DNA of 64,000 nt from Salvelinus alpinus. Its lineage: Eukaryota > Chordata > Actinopteri > Salmoniformes > Salmonidae. Shown here one piece after another: positions 35,331 through 46,678 of this stretch (positions are counted from its first letter, which is position 1; every line of letters starts with the position of its first letter). The translations under genes were made by a program, and so were the position numbers. The stretch is taken from contig NC_092120.1 of NCBI RefSeq assembly GCF_045679555.1, forward strand, positions 5,230,574 through 5,294,573. Reading direction: 5' to 3'. Under the pieces are notes generated by a model. It had not been told where the DNA came from and ran no database searches. It worked only from the letters and a program-made list of their open reading frames with translations.

Positions 35331-35980
35331 TGAAAAGGCCTTTTTCTGGTTATTATGGTGGAAAAGATCTGCACCAAGCTGGAAGCCATCCACAGGCGGG
35401 CAGTGATTTGGCCAATTACTGTCAATGCATCATGTTCAGGGTGTTCCTGGATAGGAGTTGAAAAGTCCGGTGAGAGGTGGACCGGGCTGATGATGCCTGT
35501 GGATCAGTAATCAAACACTGATTGTATCAGATACAACAAAACCCAAAATCGTATAATGAGAGGGAGAGGTCAGAATGGTTACTAATCTGCCTACAGTGCA
35601 ATCATTCTCTATGTGCTATTGGTCATGACAGAGTATCAGAACGGCCCTGAAAACCCTGATCCACATGTGTTCTCCTGAAGGTCATATTTAACTAGCATGG
35701 TTAACAGAGTAGTCTATAACTAGTTATATAATACACAATTTCTTTGTGAATCTAATTAAATATTCAGCTCAGAGCGTACCTACGAGATCCATATCCCTGG
35801 TGCATTGTACAATTATATGGTACTGTTGTCCTGTGGTCCAACTAGCTGTAGCAGAGTGTGTGTTGTGTTCCCTGAGCTCTGGTTAATAAGAGCTAAACAC
35901 TGGCCTGCAGGTCTGGAAGGATGACTCAATAGAACAGCACACCTGACCTACCATTCACACAGCAGATCACACAGGGTTAC
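35331..35980. other. Spacer between LINE fragment and retroviral LTR
   Basis: No gene or recognised repeat. The last bases, GTTAC at 35976-35980, would be the outer target-site copy of the retrovirus, but the partner cannot be found because the other end is lost. Confidence 0.4.
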
Positions 35981-36562
35981 TGTTAGACGAATTTGATTCC
36001 TATGTTTTCGTTAACCAATTTAATTATAACAAAGCAAACACTCTGTCCGTTTCTAAGAATTTGTAAGGTTCTTATTTGCATAAAATAGACAAAGACCAGC
36101 CACCAAATTAATCAATAGCGTTTATTCTCGAGAGCTCTCCAGTGCATATACAAAACAGTTATTTTTATCCCTTCTCTTCAGCTAACGCACATACATTACA
36201 CACTATATTTGGATTATCTCCTGAAGTCTCACCACAGTTTATTACCACTTAGCTGAGTTCCAGTCCCCCCAGATACGGAAAACCTGGAGGGGCTCTCACT
36301 GTCTTATTTTATCTCCACAGAGTTATAGCTGTGTCGGTTCAAACATAGGTTAACAAGTCTCTTTGCTTTCTTTCGACACACACATACATTCCTTTCTTCC
36401 ACAATGGTTATCATTTTTAATTACCCCTTGTCCATGCTACATAACCTATTTCTCATGAACTAACATAATTAATCACTAAAGTAAAAATGGTAGAATTCAA
36501 TTAGTTCTAGTTCTAGTTAAATGTATACATTGTTTAGTCATTTATTCATAAAATCCATAACA
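35981..36562 (-). repeat. Retroviral 3' LTR
   Basis: 582 bp. On the minus strand it begins TGTTATGGATTTTATG and ends TTCGTCTAACA, the TG...CA convention. AATAAA occurs on the minus strand near 36124-36119. Boundaries are inferred from the termini only, since no second LTR is present to compare. Confidence 0.6.
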
Positions 36563-36776
36563 ATCCACACTTTGACTAAATATTATACTCACAAGCACAC
36601 ATCTATTTTTATTAGATAACAATATCTATGGTTATCCAAAATCAACCTAACACATACCAACATCTGTATTTTCACCGACTGTTCTAGGTCTACATCAGAA
36701 TCATAACTCTTCTTATCAGGATTCTTGTTACAATCTTCATCAAAGAAACAGTCTAAACATCAAAACAGGAAACAAC

Positions 36777-37136
36777 CTAAAAATCCAAAACATCATAAAT
36801 GTTCTCATCCAGCTTAGGCTCCTCGTATGTGAAGGAGCCGGATCCATCCTCTAGGTCTGGGGCCATGTATTCATCATTCCACTGGTCAGAGCTTGGGATC
36901 TGTCCATATCTCACCATCTGTTGTGTCATCGATTTCTCCAGAGTCCTAGAAATGAGACCTCTCACGCACGGAATAAAGCAACAGCCTCACAAAACTAACA
37001 CAGTCACACAGGTGAAGGTAGCCCACAACACAGTGATCATGACATTTTTCCATTTTCCAAACATACTGTCAACCCAATTAGTCAGAGAAGTATCCACCCC
37101 AGAATTTTCTGCCAATTCGTGAGCTAGGGTGGTTAA
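36777..37136 (-). pseudogene. Env C-terminal part (end of transmembrane subunit)
   Basis: Contains a hydrophobic membrane span (37060-36985 region) followed by a cytoplasmic tail rich in acidic and Tyr residues, with the stop at 36777-36779. It is the continuation of the env reading frame lying beyond the 1.8-kb insertion at 37137-38966. Confidence 0.7.
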
Positions 37137-38966
37137 TTAACCTCTACCGCTTCTCTCTCCCGGATCCGGGATCCTCCTCATCAAAAAAGCTGACTAGCAT
37201 AGCCTAGCCTAACGGGACAGGGATATCATATAATATAATTTCATGAAATCACAATCCAATACTGCAAATAAAAGATAAACATCTTGTGAATCCAGCCATC
37301 ATTTCCGATTTTTAAAATGTTTTACAGCGAAAACACAATATGTATTTATATTAGCTCACCACAATAGCCAAACACACAACGCCATGTTTTCACCATGTTT
37401 CCACCACATAGGTAGCTTTCACAAAACCCACAAATAGAGATAAAATTTATCACTAACCTTGAACAACTTCATCAGATGACAGTCTTATAACATCATGTTA
37501 TACAATACATTTATGTTTTGTTCGAAAATGTGCATATTTGAGGTATAAATCGTAGTTTTACATTGCAGCCACCATCACAAATAGCACCAAAAAAGCCAGA
37601 ATAATTACAGAGAGCAACGTGAAATAAATAAATACTCATCATAAAACATTTATGAAAAATACATGGTGTACAGCAAATGAAAGATAAACATCTTGTGAAT
37701 CCAGCCAATATTTCCGATTTTTTAAGTGTTTTACAGCGAAAACACAATATATATTTCTATTAGCTCACCACAATAGCCAAACACACAACGCCATTTATTC
37801 ACCGCCAACATAGCTTTCACAAAACCCAGCAATAGAGATAAAATTAATCACTAACCTTTGGACAACTTCATCAGATGACAGTCTTATAACATCATGTTAT
37901 ACAATACATTTATGTTTTGTTCGAAAATGTGCATATTTAGAGCTGCAAATCGTGGTTTTACATTGTGAATACGTAGCCACAATGCACCAAAATGTCCGGA
38001 GATATTTTGGACAGTCACCTAATCTGACCAAAGAACTCATAAACTTTACTAAAAAATACATGTTGTACAGCACATGAAAGATACACTGGTTCTTAATGCA
38101 ACCGCTGTGTTAGATTTTTTAAAATAACTTTAGTACAACATACAGCATGCAATATTGTGAGACAGCGCCCTACAATTCTCCGCCTTGTTGGAGCCAACAT
38201 AAAACACAAAAATACGAAATAACATCATAAATATTCTCTTACCTTTGTTGATCTTCCACCAGAATGTTGTGCAAGGAGTCCTAGTTCCAGAATAAATCGT
38301 TGTTTGGTTTTAGAATGTCCATTTCTTCTGTCGAATTAGCAACTTTGGCTAGCCATGTGGAGCTCACGTGTCCAAGAAATCTTTGCGCATGGAACGAAAA
38401 ATTCCAAAAGTCCCAATAAACGTTGAATAAACTGGTCAAACTCGGTTGAAAAATCCTACTTTATGATGTTTTTCTCATATGTATCCAATAAAATCAGAGC
38501 CGGAGCATTTCGTCATGTAAACCTAACGCATTTCAGAAGACAATGTTAGGTTCCCTTGTGCGCAGCTGACTACTGACAAAAGAGCGGACCTGTCACTCCA
38601 AAAGCTCTCATTCGGCCTCACATCAAGCTAGACACCCCATTCAACCTTCTACTGCCTGTTGACATCTAGTGGAAGGCGTATGAAGTGCATACAGATCCAT
38701 AAATATAAGCCAGTTGAATAGGCAGGCCCTGACACAGAGCCCCATTTTCAGAATTTTCACTTCCTGTTAGGAAGTTTGCTGCCAAATGAGTTCTGTTTTA
38801 CTCACAGATATAATTCAAACAGTTTTAGAAACTTCAGAGTGTTTTCTATCCAATAGTAATAATAATATGCATATTGTATGATCTAGAACAGAGTACGAGG
38901 CCGTTTAATTTGGGCACGATTTTTCCCCAAAGTGAAAACAGCGCCCCTTATTCACAAGAAGTTAAA
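37137..38966. repeat. 1.8-kb dispersed repeat, copy A, inserted in env at TTAA
   Basis: Starts CCTCTACCGCTTCTCTCTCC at 37141 and ends CACAAGAAG at 38962. TTAA stands on both sides (37137-37140 and 38963-38966). A segment of about 400 bp (GATAAACATCTTGTGAATCC ... TTCGAAAATGTGCATATTT) occurs twice in tandem, starting near 37274 and 37681. No ORF or terminal inverted repeat is seen. A near-identical copy lies at 42842-44661 in the same orientation. Confidence 0.85.
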
Positions 38967-40561
38967 CCAGCCAGGGCCTTGGTCACTGATCCGTCCGGAG
39001 CTGTGTTATTTGGGATAAACGTACAACACATTTTTCCGAATATCACGCAGAACCCTCCCTTCTCGTCCAATAACATGTCTAATGCGATGCGGTTTTGCCA
39101 GGCCATCAGGCTAGTAGCTTCGGTTTGTTCTGCCAATCCTTTTATTGCATCTCTGGTATAATTGATGAAGCGCTGTTGATTATAATAGATATAATTAATC
39201 CAGTCCACGTTCTTATTGAGAGTGGACCACCAGAAGATGCTTGACTCTAATCCTGCTAGTATCTGATTTCTCGCTTTGAACTCGTCTGGCACCCCCCTTG
39301 GAACCCCAATGTTATAAATGTATACTTTATCGTCAAAAGACCCAGATGGAGTACTTCTTTTCTCCCGTTTGGCCAACACCGCATCCTGGTGTAGGATAAG
39401 GGTGAAAGGCAGTCCCAAATGCACAAGAGCACATATGCCTGTCCAATTCGTGGGTAGATTTGGCCATAACGTCATTCCCCCGCACAACCACCAGATGTCA
39501 GCCCTTGGCCTCCTTATCTTACTGAAATCCCCAGAGCTCAACCAGCCTGCCAGATCTCTCATGGTCTCATCTATTGTAATATTCTCCGTGCTGTTGCAAG
39601 TACTCACTTCCCCTACGTCTTTCCCATGAATGTTGTACCGGGCCAAACAGTAATAGTCTCCTCCTGTCACTGTGAAGGGAGGGAGCCTAGATTTAAGGGG
39701 TACATGTGGATACAAATAGTGCAGATCAGTACAACTGTCATTATCTGGCATTCCTGCTTTCATGAACAGCTTTACCATACAGGCCATTCCCCTAGGTGAA
39801 TTAATTCCATTGAGTGGAAAAGGGATGGTAGTCAACTTAGGTTTAGCTGTGGCACAGGCATAACATTCTTCTTTAGCTACTGATCTAGCCCTATATTGAA
39901 TCCATTCCAACCATAGATTAGAATCCCCAAACCCAGTCTCCACCTCAATCACTTCCTTAAGGTATTTTGTCTGGACTATTCGTACCGGCCCTTGGCCCTG
40001 GATGACTATATCAGGAATATTAGTTTTGTTAGGGAGACTGATTGGATTCTGACTGGCCTTGGCATCCTCACCAACTCTTACCTCTGCTACCTGGAATGGC
40101 ACCATAGTATCGGTCGAAACCTGGTCAAAGCCAATATACCACAACCCAAGATCCTCGGTGTTCACATTCTTGATGGTGAGTCGTACCTTTATATAATACT
40201 TCCCCTGCTCCGGATGGCAGTCAAAAACCCTCACTTTTACCATACTCCATCTGTTCCCATATTGGGTATGTGGGTTTACGTAGCCACCCCTCTCAGTGTG
40301 AGCTATGACCTGATTACACGAATTACATGGTGATTTACACAAATACCTTCCAAAGAGGCCCATAGTTCTGGACTGCCAAGGAGTGAAGGACCCCAGTTGG
40401 TCTACATAGAACTCAACTGAGATATCCTTCCCCAACTCCACTCTCATGCTTAGCATACTACTCAGTTTCAGTGACCGTTTGAAATGCTTTGGTAATATCA
40501 AATTCTCATCGTCTACACTATAAGTCAGGTTACCCTCTTTAGCCTCCTCGGGGGGGTTCAT
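38967..40561 (-). pseudogene. Env: surface subunit and transmembrane ectodomain
   Basis: A long open frame (about 530 codons) begins at 40561. It shows several N-glycosylation sequons, a basic KREKRS cleavage motif separating surface and transmembrane subunits, and then QNRIALDMLL followed by a C-x6-CC cluster (about 39060-39000), the gamma-type disulfide-bonding pattern. The surface-side partner motif reads WWLC where CWLC is usual. A hydrophobic leader with its own ATG at 40670-40668 (FTGVLVVLSCLIVG) is out of frame across a run of seven C, and the 3' side is cut off by the 1.8-kb insertion. The gene is dead. Confidence 0.82.
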
Positions 40562-40770
40562 GGTGTATCAGGAATATGGCTCCCACAATCAGACAGCTCA
40601 GGACGACCAGCACACCTGTAAAGCCCCACCCTCTCCCAGAGAACATATCATCAGCCAGAGGCCAAGCCATACTTTCACTTCTATGAATGCTCACAGCGGG
40701 GAAATGTCGGGTATAAGGGAATCTTCGGTAGAGAGTTAACCCCCGATTCCTGTTGGTTTCGGTTCTGCTC

Positions 40771-41748
40771 CTACCCTTGTGATTGTTCGACAGTGTCAGT
40801 GTGTCTTACCCTCTTACAATGTGTGATATGTACCCAGGTAGCTCTTTCAGCTATTCTCACCGCGAAGGCTGTTACCAGGAGTATTTGGTATGGCCCCTCC
40901 CACCGTGGCTGCTTCCAGTCTTTTTTCTTTAGTGATTGGACCCAGACCCAGTCTCCTGGTTGTATCTTGTGTGCAACCTCCTTCTGTAGTTCTCCTGTTG
41001 GGCATAGAATCTTTGACATACGGGTTTGGTTAATGAACAACCGTCTCATGTGTTCCACCATACTGTTCTCTACTTCTATATCTGCTTGTTCCAATCATCC
41101 TAATTCGGGCATTCTATAGGGTCTACCAAAAACCTTCTCAAATGGAGACAGTCCCTCCCTGTCGGGGGTTATTCTAATAGTCATTAACACTATGGGCAAG
41201 CATTTTACCCAATTCATTCCAGTACTTAGGTGTGTTTTCCTTAATCTATTCTTCACCGATTGATTCATGCGCTCAATAAGGCCCGAGCTCTGCGGATGAT
41301 AAGAACAGTGTTTCTTCATGTTTATATTTAATTTCTGACCTATATTATCTATTACCTGATTAGAAAAATGGGAACCGTTGTCGCTATAAATAGTTTCAGG
41401 CAGTCCAAATCGCGAGATAATCTCCTGACATAATGCTCTAGCCACTGTCTCTGCGTCTGCTGAGGATGTAGGAAACGCCTCTATCCATTTAGTGTATTTA
41501 TCAATAATTGTTAAACACCACTTCTTACTTTTAGTTAATTCAATGAAGTCCATTTCCAACTGTTGGAATGGGTACTTAGCCGCAGGATATTCACCCTGCG
41601 GTGCCCTCACTTTGCCTTGGTGATTACTCTGTGCGAATATAGCACAACGTGAACAAAAGTTTTTTAAATAGTTAGTTATTCCATATGCTACGAAGTATTG
41701 TCGAATTAAACCTATCATGGCTTTGCCCATGTAACAATATAGCAACAT
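40771..41748 (-). pseudogene. Retroviral integrase, one in-frame stop
   Basis: CSRC of the N-terminal zinc region, then the three catalytic acidic residues in LEMDFIEL, YSDNGSHF and GLIERMN, and a C-terminal SH3-like part (PGDWVWVQ, WEGPYQIL). A stop at 41097-41095 splits the frame between core and C-terminal domain. Env begins shortly after the stop at 40771. Confidence 0.85.
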
Positions 41749-42797
41749 ATTTAAATAGTGACTTAGGTAATATAGGTGCTTCGCATTTACAAATTGCTAC
41801 TTTCTTTGGTAATAAAACTGCCTCCAATAAATTCAAGATTAGCTGCGCATGGGTAATGGGTTTACCCGCCGTGGTAACCATGCCCCTGTTTCTCCACTGA
41901 GCTGCAAATACATGGACCGTGTTAAAAGCATAAGCACTATCAGTATGTATCGTAATGCATTTATCCTTCCCCAATTCACAAGCCCTGGTAAGGGCAACAA
42001 TTTCAGCTTGTTGAGCAGAGTAATTCTTCAGCTTCGAGCACCTCAGTGAGAGTCACTACTGCATAACCAGTGGTATTTGAGCCATCTGGGTTCTTTCTGG
42101 AAGACCCATCAACAAACATAGTTATTTCAGCATCTGGCAAAGGCAAATCAGTTAGATCTGGTCTGGGGGGAACTACTTTCTCCGTCTCCGCTACACAGTC
42201 ATGGGGACACCCATCGGTGGCTATGGGAATTAGAGTGGAGGGGTTCAAGGTAGTACATCGCTCAATAGTTAGATTTGGCATATTTAACAAAATAATAATA
42301 CAAGACAAATGTCTAGCTGGTGACATTTACGCCATCTTATGTTCTAATAATAAGATTGAGACGGCATGTGGTACCCTCAATTTTAAATAATGGTAAAGCA
42401 CTACAGAGGCTGAGTCCTCCACAGCCCGTGCTGCAGCCACCAGTGACTGCAGAGACAGGGGCATTGCTTGCGCCACCTCATCAAGACGGGAGGAATAATA
42501 GGCCACAGGCTTATTCTTCCCTCCGTGTTTCTGAGTCAACACTGATGTCATGAACCCCTCCCTGCAATCCACCGCCTGTGTGAATTCACGGTCATACCTA
42601 GGGAATGCCAGAACAGTATCAGATACCAATAACTGTTTAATAGTCACAAACTGATTCTCCGCCTCTTTTGTCCATTCAATTTTGTCTTTTGCTGTCATAG
42701 CCTTACCATAGATCAAATCACTAAGTAACCCTGTATGCAGTGCAAAGTGTGGGACCCACGCCCTACAATAGTTAATCATTCCCAAGAAACTCATCAT
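41672..42797 (-). pseudogene. RT connection and RNase H part of retroviral pol
   Basis: 42797-42327 reads FLGMINYCRAWVPHF and KPVAYYSSRLDEVA (RT thumb/connection). 42326-42003 carries FVDGSSRKNPDG (RNase H start), and 41974-41672, in another frame, carries HTDSAYAFNTVH. At least two frameshifts lie between these blocks (near 42005 and 41730). Confidence 0.82.
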
Positions 42798-42841
42798 CTG
42801 CTTTTTGTTCTCTTTTCTTTCTTTTGTTCTCTTTTCTTTCT

Positions 42842-44661
42842 GCCTCTACCGCTTCTCTCTCCCGGATCCGGGATCCTCCTCATCAAAAAAGCTGACTAGC
42901 ATAGCCTAGCCTAACGCGACAGGGATATCATATAATATAATTTTCATGAAATCACAAGTCCAGTACAGCAAATGAAAGATAAACATCTTGTGAATCCAGC
43001 CATCATTTCCGATTTTTTAAATGTTTTACAGCGAAAACACAATATGTATTTCTATTAGCTAACCACAATAGCAAAAGACTCAACCACATATTTTCAAAAA
43101 TGTTCTACCGCATAGGTAGCTATCACAAAACCGACCAAATAGAGATATAATTAGTCACTAACCAAGAAACAACTTCATCAGATGACAGTCTTATAACATG
43201 TTATACAATACATTTATGTTTTGTTCGAAAATGTGCATATTTGAGGTATAAATCATAGTTTTACATTGCAGCTACCATCAAAAATATCACCAAAGCAGCC
43301 AGAATAATTACAGAGAGCAATGTGAAATACCTAAATACTCATCATAACATTTATGAAAAATACATGGTGTACAGCAAATGAAAGATAAACATCTTGTGAA
43401 TCCAGCCAATATTTCAGATTTTTTAAGTGTTTGACAGCGAAAACACAATATAGCATTATATTAGCTTACCACAATAGCCAAACACACAAATGCATTTATC
43501 AGCAGCAAAAGGTAGCGATCGCAAAAACCAGCAAAAGATATAAAATTAATCACTAACCTTGACCAACTTCATCAGATGACAGTCCTATAACATCAGTTTA
43601 TACAATACACTTATGTTTTGTTCGAAAATGTGCATATTTTGAGCTGCAAACCGTGGTTATACATTGTGAATATGTAGCATCGATTCACCAAATTGTCCGG
43701 AGATATTTTGGACACTCACCTAATCTGACCAAAGAACTCATAAACTTTACTAAAAAATACTGTTGGACAGCAAATGAAAGATACACTAGTTCTTAATGCA
43801 ACCGCCGTGTTAGATTTTTAAAAACAACTTTACCATAACAAACAGCTTACGTTATAGCGAGACAGCGCCCGCAAAAAGGGCGGAAAATAGGACTCAACAT
43901 TTTCCACAGAAATACGAAATAACATCATAAATTGCTCTTACTTTTGCTGAGCTTCCATCAGAATCTTGTACAAGGAGTCCTAGGTCCAGAATAAATCGTT
44001 GTTTGGTTTTAGAATGTCCTTTTCTCCTGTCGAATTAGCAACCTTAGCTAGCCATGTGGCGCGAACATGCCCATCTTCTCCTGACGCAAAGAAAGGAAAA
44101 TTCCAAAAGTCGCAATAAACGTTGAAAAAACTGATACAACTCGGTTGAAAAAAACTACTTTATGATGTTTTTATCACATCTATCAAATAAAATCAGAGCC
44201 GGAGATATCCACCGTGTATACCGAACGCTTTTCAGAAGCCAATGTTGATGTCCTTCCCGCGCCTAGGTAGAGAAAGGAAATTCTGGTCACGTCATTCCAA
44301 GAGCTCTTGTTCGACCTCAGATCAAGCTAGACACCCCATTCCACCTTCCACTGCCTGTTGACATCAAGTGGAAGGCGTATGCAGTGCATGCAAATCCATA
44401 AATATTAAGCAATTGAATAGGCAGGCCCTGGAACAGAGCATCGTTTTCAGATTTTTCACTTCCTATCTGGAAGTTTGCTGCCAAATGAGTTCTGTTTTAC
44501 TCACAGATATAATTCAAACAGTTTTAGAAACTTGTGTGTTTTCTATCCAATAGTAATAATAATATGCATATTGTACGATCTAGAATAGAGTACGAGGCCG
44601 TTTAAATTGGGCACGATTTTTTCCCAAAGTGAAAACAGTGCCCCCTATTCACAAGAAGTTA
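42842..44661. repeat. 1.8-kb dispersed repeat, copy B, inserted in pol
   Basis: Direct repeat of 37141-38966 with many small differences, including the internal tandem duplication (near 42974 and 43379). The right end has TTAA. The left flank is a doubled TTCTCTTTTCTTTC tract instead of TTAA, so that junction has been altered. Confidence 0.85.
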
Positions 44662-44677
44662 AGTGGTCCCAAACCAC

Positions 44678-44980
44678 TTAACAAAAAGCTTCTAGAATGG
44701 CTGTCTTTCTGGTCGAATTAAGTGTTCTCCCTTCCTGAGTTATAGTGTGTCCTAAATAGATAACTTGTTCCTGCCAGAGCTGTAACTTCTTCTTATTAAC
44801 TTTGTGACCTTGGTCTGCTAGAAAGAGAAACAGAGCAAGAGTATCCGCTTTACAGGCCTCTTGTGAGGAATTTGACAACAGAATATCATCAACATATATC
44901 AAGATTTGACTTCCCGGGGGAGGGTCGAATTTTCCAAGATTCCTGGTAATAGCCTGACAATAAATTGTTGGACTTTCCAA
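44678..44980 (-). pseudogene. Retroviral reverse transcriptase fragment (YVDD)
   Basis: Contains ILIYVDDILLSN (catalytic motif C) and VIYLGHTITQEGR. It continues, after the copy B insertion, in the block at 42797. The N-terminal half of RT is missing: retroviral text ends near 44978 where a different retroelement begins. Confidence 0.85.
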
Positions 44981-44981
44981 A

Positions 44982-45270
44982 TATAAAACTTGAAAATAAA
45001 GGAGACACTCTAGGAGCTCAGATGCAAAAATGTAATTACCAACGTTTCGACGGCCAAGCTGTCTTCATCAGGGTGTAATCACAAACACTGCGGGATGACT
45101 CGTTTATATAGTGTCAAAAGACACACAGGTGTCTGTAATCATGGCCAAGAGTGGCCTAATATCATTGGTTAATTCTCAAATATTAAAATGGCATACAAAG
45201 AGCAGCATACAAAAAACAAATGGATAGCATACGATCATAGATTCATTTTGTGGAAAGGATGTAAAAAAGC
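44982..45270 (-). mobile_element. Penelope-like element terminal fragment (probable)
   Basis: The minus strand reads CCTGATGAAGACAGC, CGTCGAAACGTTGG and TTTGCATCTGAGCTCCTAG, a block I associate with terminal repeats of fish Penelope-like elements. No RT/GIY-YIG coding sequence is present. It separates minus-strand retroviral pol from a plus-strand gag-like fragment. Confidence 0.45.
45030..45085 (-). ncRNA. Hammerhead-ribozyme-like motif
   Basis: On the minus strand, CUGAUGA (45071-45065) is followed by GAC...GUC pairing and GAAA (45048-45045), then CGUUGGUAAUUAC. ACC before the core can pair with GGU after it, extended by UGAUUAC against GUAAUUAC imperfectly. The extra A after CUGAUGA and the very short third stem depart from the canonical fold, so self-cleavage is uncertain. 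Confidence 0.35.
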
Positions 45271-45284
45271 TGAATAAACAAGGA

Positions 45285-45975
45285 TTGAACATAGCTAGGG
45301 TCTGGCTTTCGGAAGCCAGAATGAGAGTAGAAGGGGATAGGAAAAAGAAAGAAACAGAGAGCCAAGAAACGCTGCCCTCCGCTCCCGCAGCCGAAAAAGT
45401 TAGCCAATTGGGCGGGGGTGGGAGTAAAAAACGATATCCTTCTCTAGTAGACCAAGCGTGGAGGGGAAACCCCGATGATGAAGTGGTGGTGGCTCAAAGA
45501 AGAGTGCTATTGCCGCTCCAGGCTGAGCCTCCTCCCGCTTATAATCGGGGAGAGGAGGGTGTAGAGACAGAGAGACAGGGAGAGACAGAGAGGGAGCAGG
45601 AACTTATTAAGGCAGCATTAAGTAAGGCTGGGTTAGAAGGGGCATGGGCCGAGATCCAGACAGTGAAGTAGAAAGACAAGTTGGACAGGGGGAAATATCA
45701 GACACATTTACCGAATCAGAACCGATCAGGACTATTCAGAAAAACCTCCGATGTAGGAAAGAAGAATAGACATAAGCCTAGGAAAGATTCCCATTATTAT
45801 AATGATGAAGAAGACAGTGCAGAGAGAGAGGGTCTGTATCCCCTAATAGAATTACCCAGGCGGGGGAGGGTGACAATGAACCTATTGTTCGGGTCTATCG
45901 CCCTGGACACAGAGAGACATGGAAAAGGCTGTAGAAGGAATCCCACACCCAAAGACAGGAATGGCAGGTTTTGAG
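45285..45975 (+). pseudogene. Retroviral gag-like fragment, opposite orientation to pol/env
   Basis: 45285-45668 is an open frame rich in Glu/Arg/Lys with KKRYPSLVDQAW and a Pro-rich PPPAYN (late-domain-like), ending in a stop. The same frame resumes at 45681 with basic text (KKNRHKPRKDSHY) and then LYPLIELPRRG, like the matrix/capsid border of gamma-type gags. Frameshifts follow. It may be the missing gag of the neighbouring retrovirus inverted by rearrangement, or a separate copy. Assignment to gag is inference from composition and short motifs. Confidence 0.45.
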
Positions 45976-46081
45976 AGAGATTTGAACGGACTAGCGTCCG
46001 TTCAATCTCTCTCAAAACCTGCGTCCGTTCAATCTCTCTCAAAACCTGCCATTCCTGTCTTTGGGTGTGGGATTCCTTCTA
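45931..46081. repeat. Long palindrome plus extra inverted copy
   Basis: The left arm 45931-45990 (GTAGAAGGAATCCCACACCC ...) is matched by its reverse complement at 46022-46081. Between them, and again at 46093-46118, sit further inverted copies of CAATCTCTCTCAAAACCTGC or part of it. Confidence 0.9.
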
Positions 46082-46129
46082 CTGCCTTTTCAAATCTCTC
46101 TCAAAACCTGCCATTCCTGCTTTAATTTC

Positions 46130-46678
46130 ACTCTGTGGTTTCGTGACAATAAAATAGCATATGTTTGACCTTTGAACATGATGGATTATTGACAGTATTC
46201 CAAAACACAGATCCAGAACATATTTAAAGCCACTCGTGCCTTTGCATAAATATTTTCATTGATGGATAAGATCACTCCAGATCGCAGTCCCCTTTAAAAA
46301 AAAAAAAGTGTAGGCCACATATCCTACCTACCGCTCTCCATTTCACCGTCCTCCAACTCATTATTGCTCTGCGCATCCAAGCCAAGCGCACGAGTCCGAA
46401 AGCAATACAAGATGATGTCAATGGACAGGCGCACCCTCGTTCCGAATCCAGAGAGAGAGAGAGAGAGCGCGCGCCGTGTAAGCACATAGCTGCGCGTGGT
46501 GAAGTTTACTATACCTCATATAATAACTGTGTTATTGAACGGAGTCAATTCCAGAAATCCTCGCCTACTTCGCTAGATTTATTTTATTTTATTGGTGTTG
46601 GGGAATAAAACTGTCTCACTTAACGTTCGCCTTTTTCGTTTTTCTTTAGTCCGCCTGCGCTCTTGGATCTTTTTGGAG
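46130..46678 (+). promoter_or_regulatory. mrap2 upstream region with probable 5' UTR exon border
   Basis: 46450-46472 is a GA run followed by GCGCGCGC. A strong acceptor-like tract (CCTTTTTCGTTTTTCTTTAG, ending at 46649) lies 29 bp before the ATG, so the first coding exon probably begins at 46650 after a non-coding exon. No TATA box can be assigned with confidence. Confidence 0.4.

Larger units (their letters stand above)
35981..44980 (-). mobile_element. Endogenous retrovirus, minus strand, incomplete and interrupted
   Basis: From right to left: RT fragment (44980-44678), a 1.8-kb insertion (44661-42842), RT connection/RNase H (42797-41672), integrase (41748-40771), env (40670-36777, interrupted by a second 1.8-kb insertion) and a 3' LTR (36562-35981). 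The 5' LTR and a gag in the right orientation are absent. The Env CX6CC pattern and class of pol point to a gamma/epsilon-like retrovirus. Frameshifts, a stop and two insertions make it inert. Confidence 0.85.

Noticed and set aside
38967-40561. Env frame as a domesticated host (syncytin-like) gene
   Set aside because: It loses its 3' part to an insertion and its leader is out of frame, and nearby pol is also decayed. No sign of preserved function.
37141-44661. Two 1.8-kb direct repeats as LTRs of one retroelement
   Set aside because: Retroviral pol and env continue on both sides of each repeat, so they are insertions into the provirus. The genuine LTR-like end is at 35981-36562.
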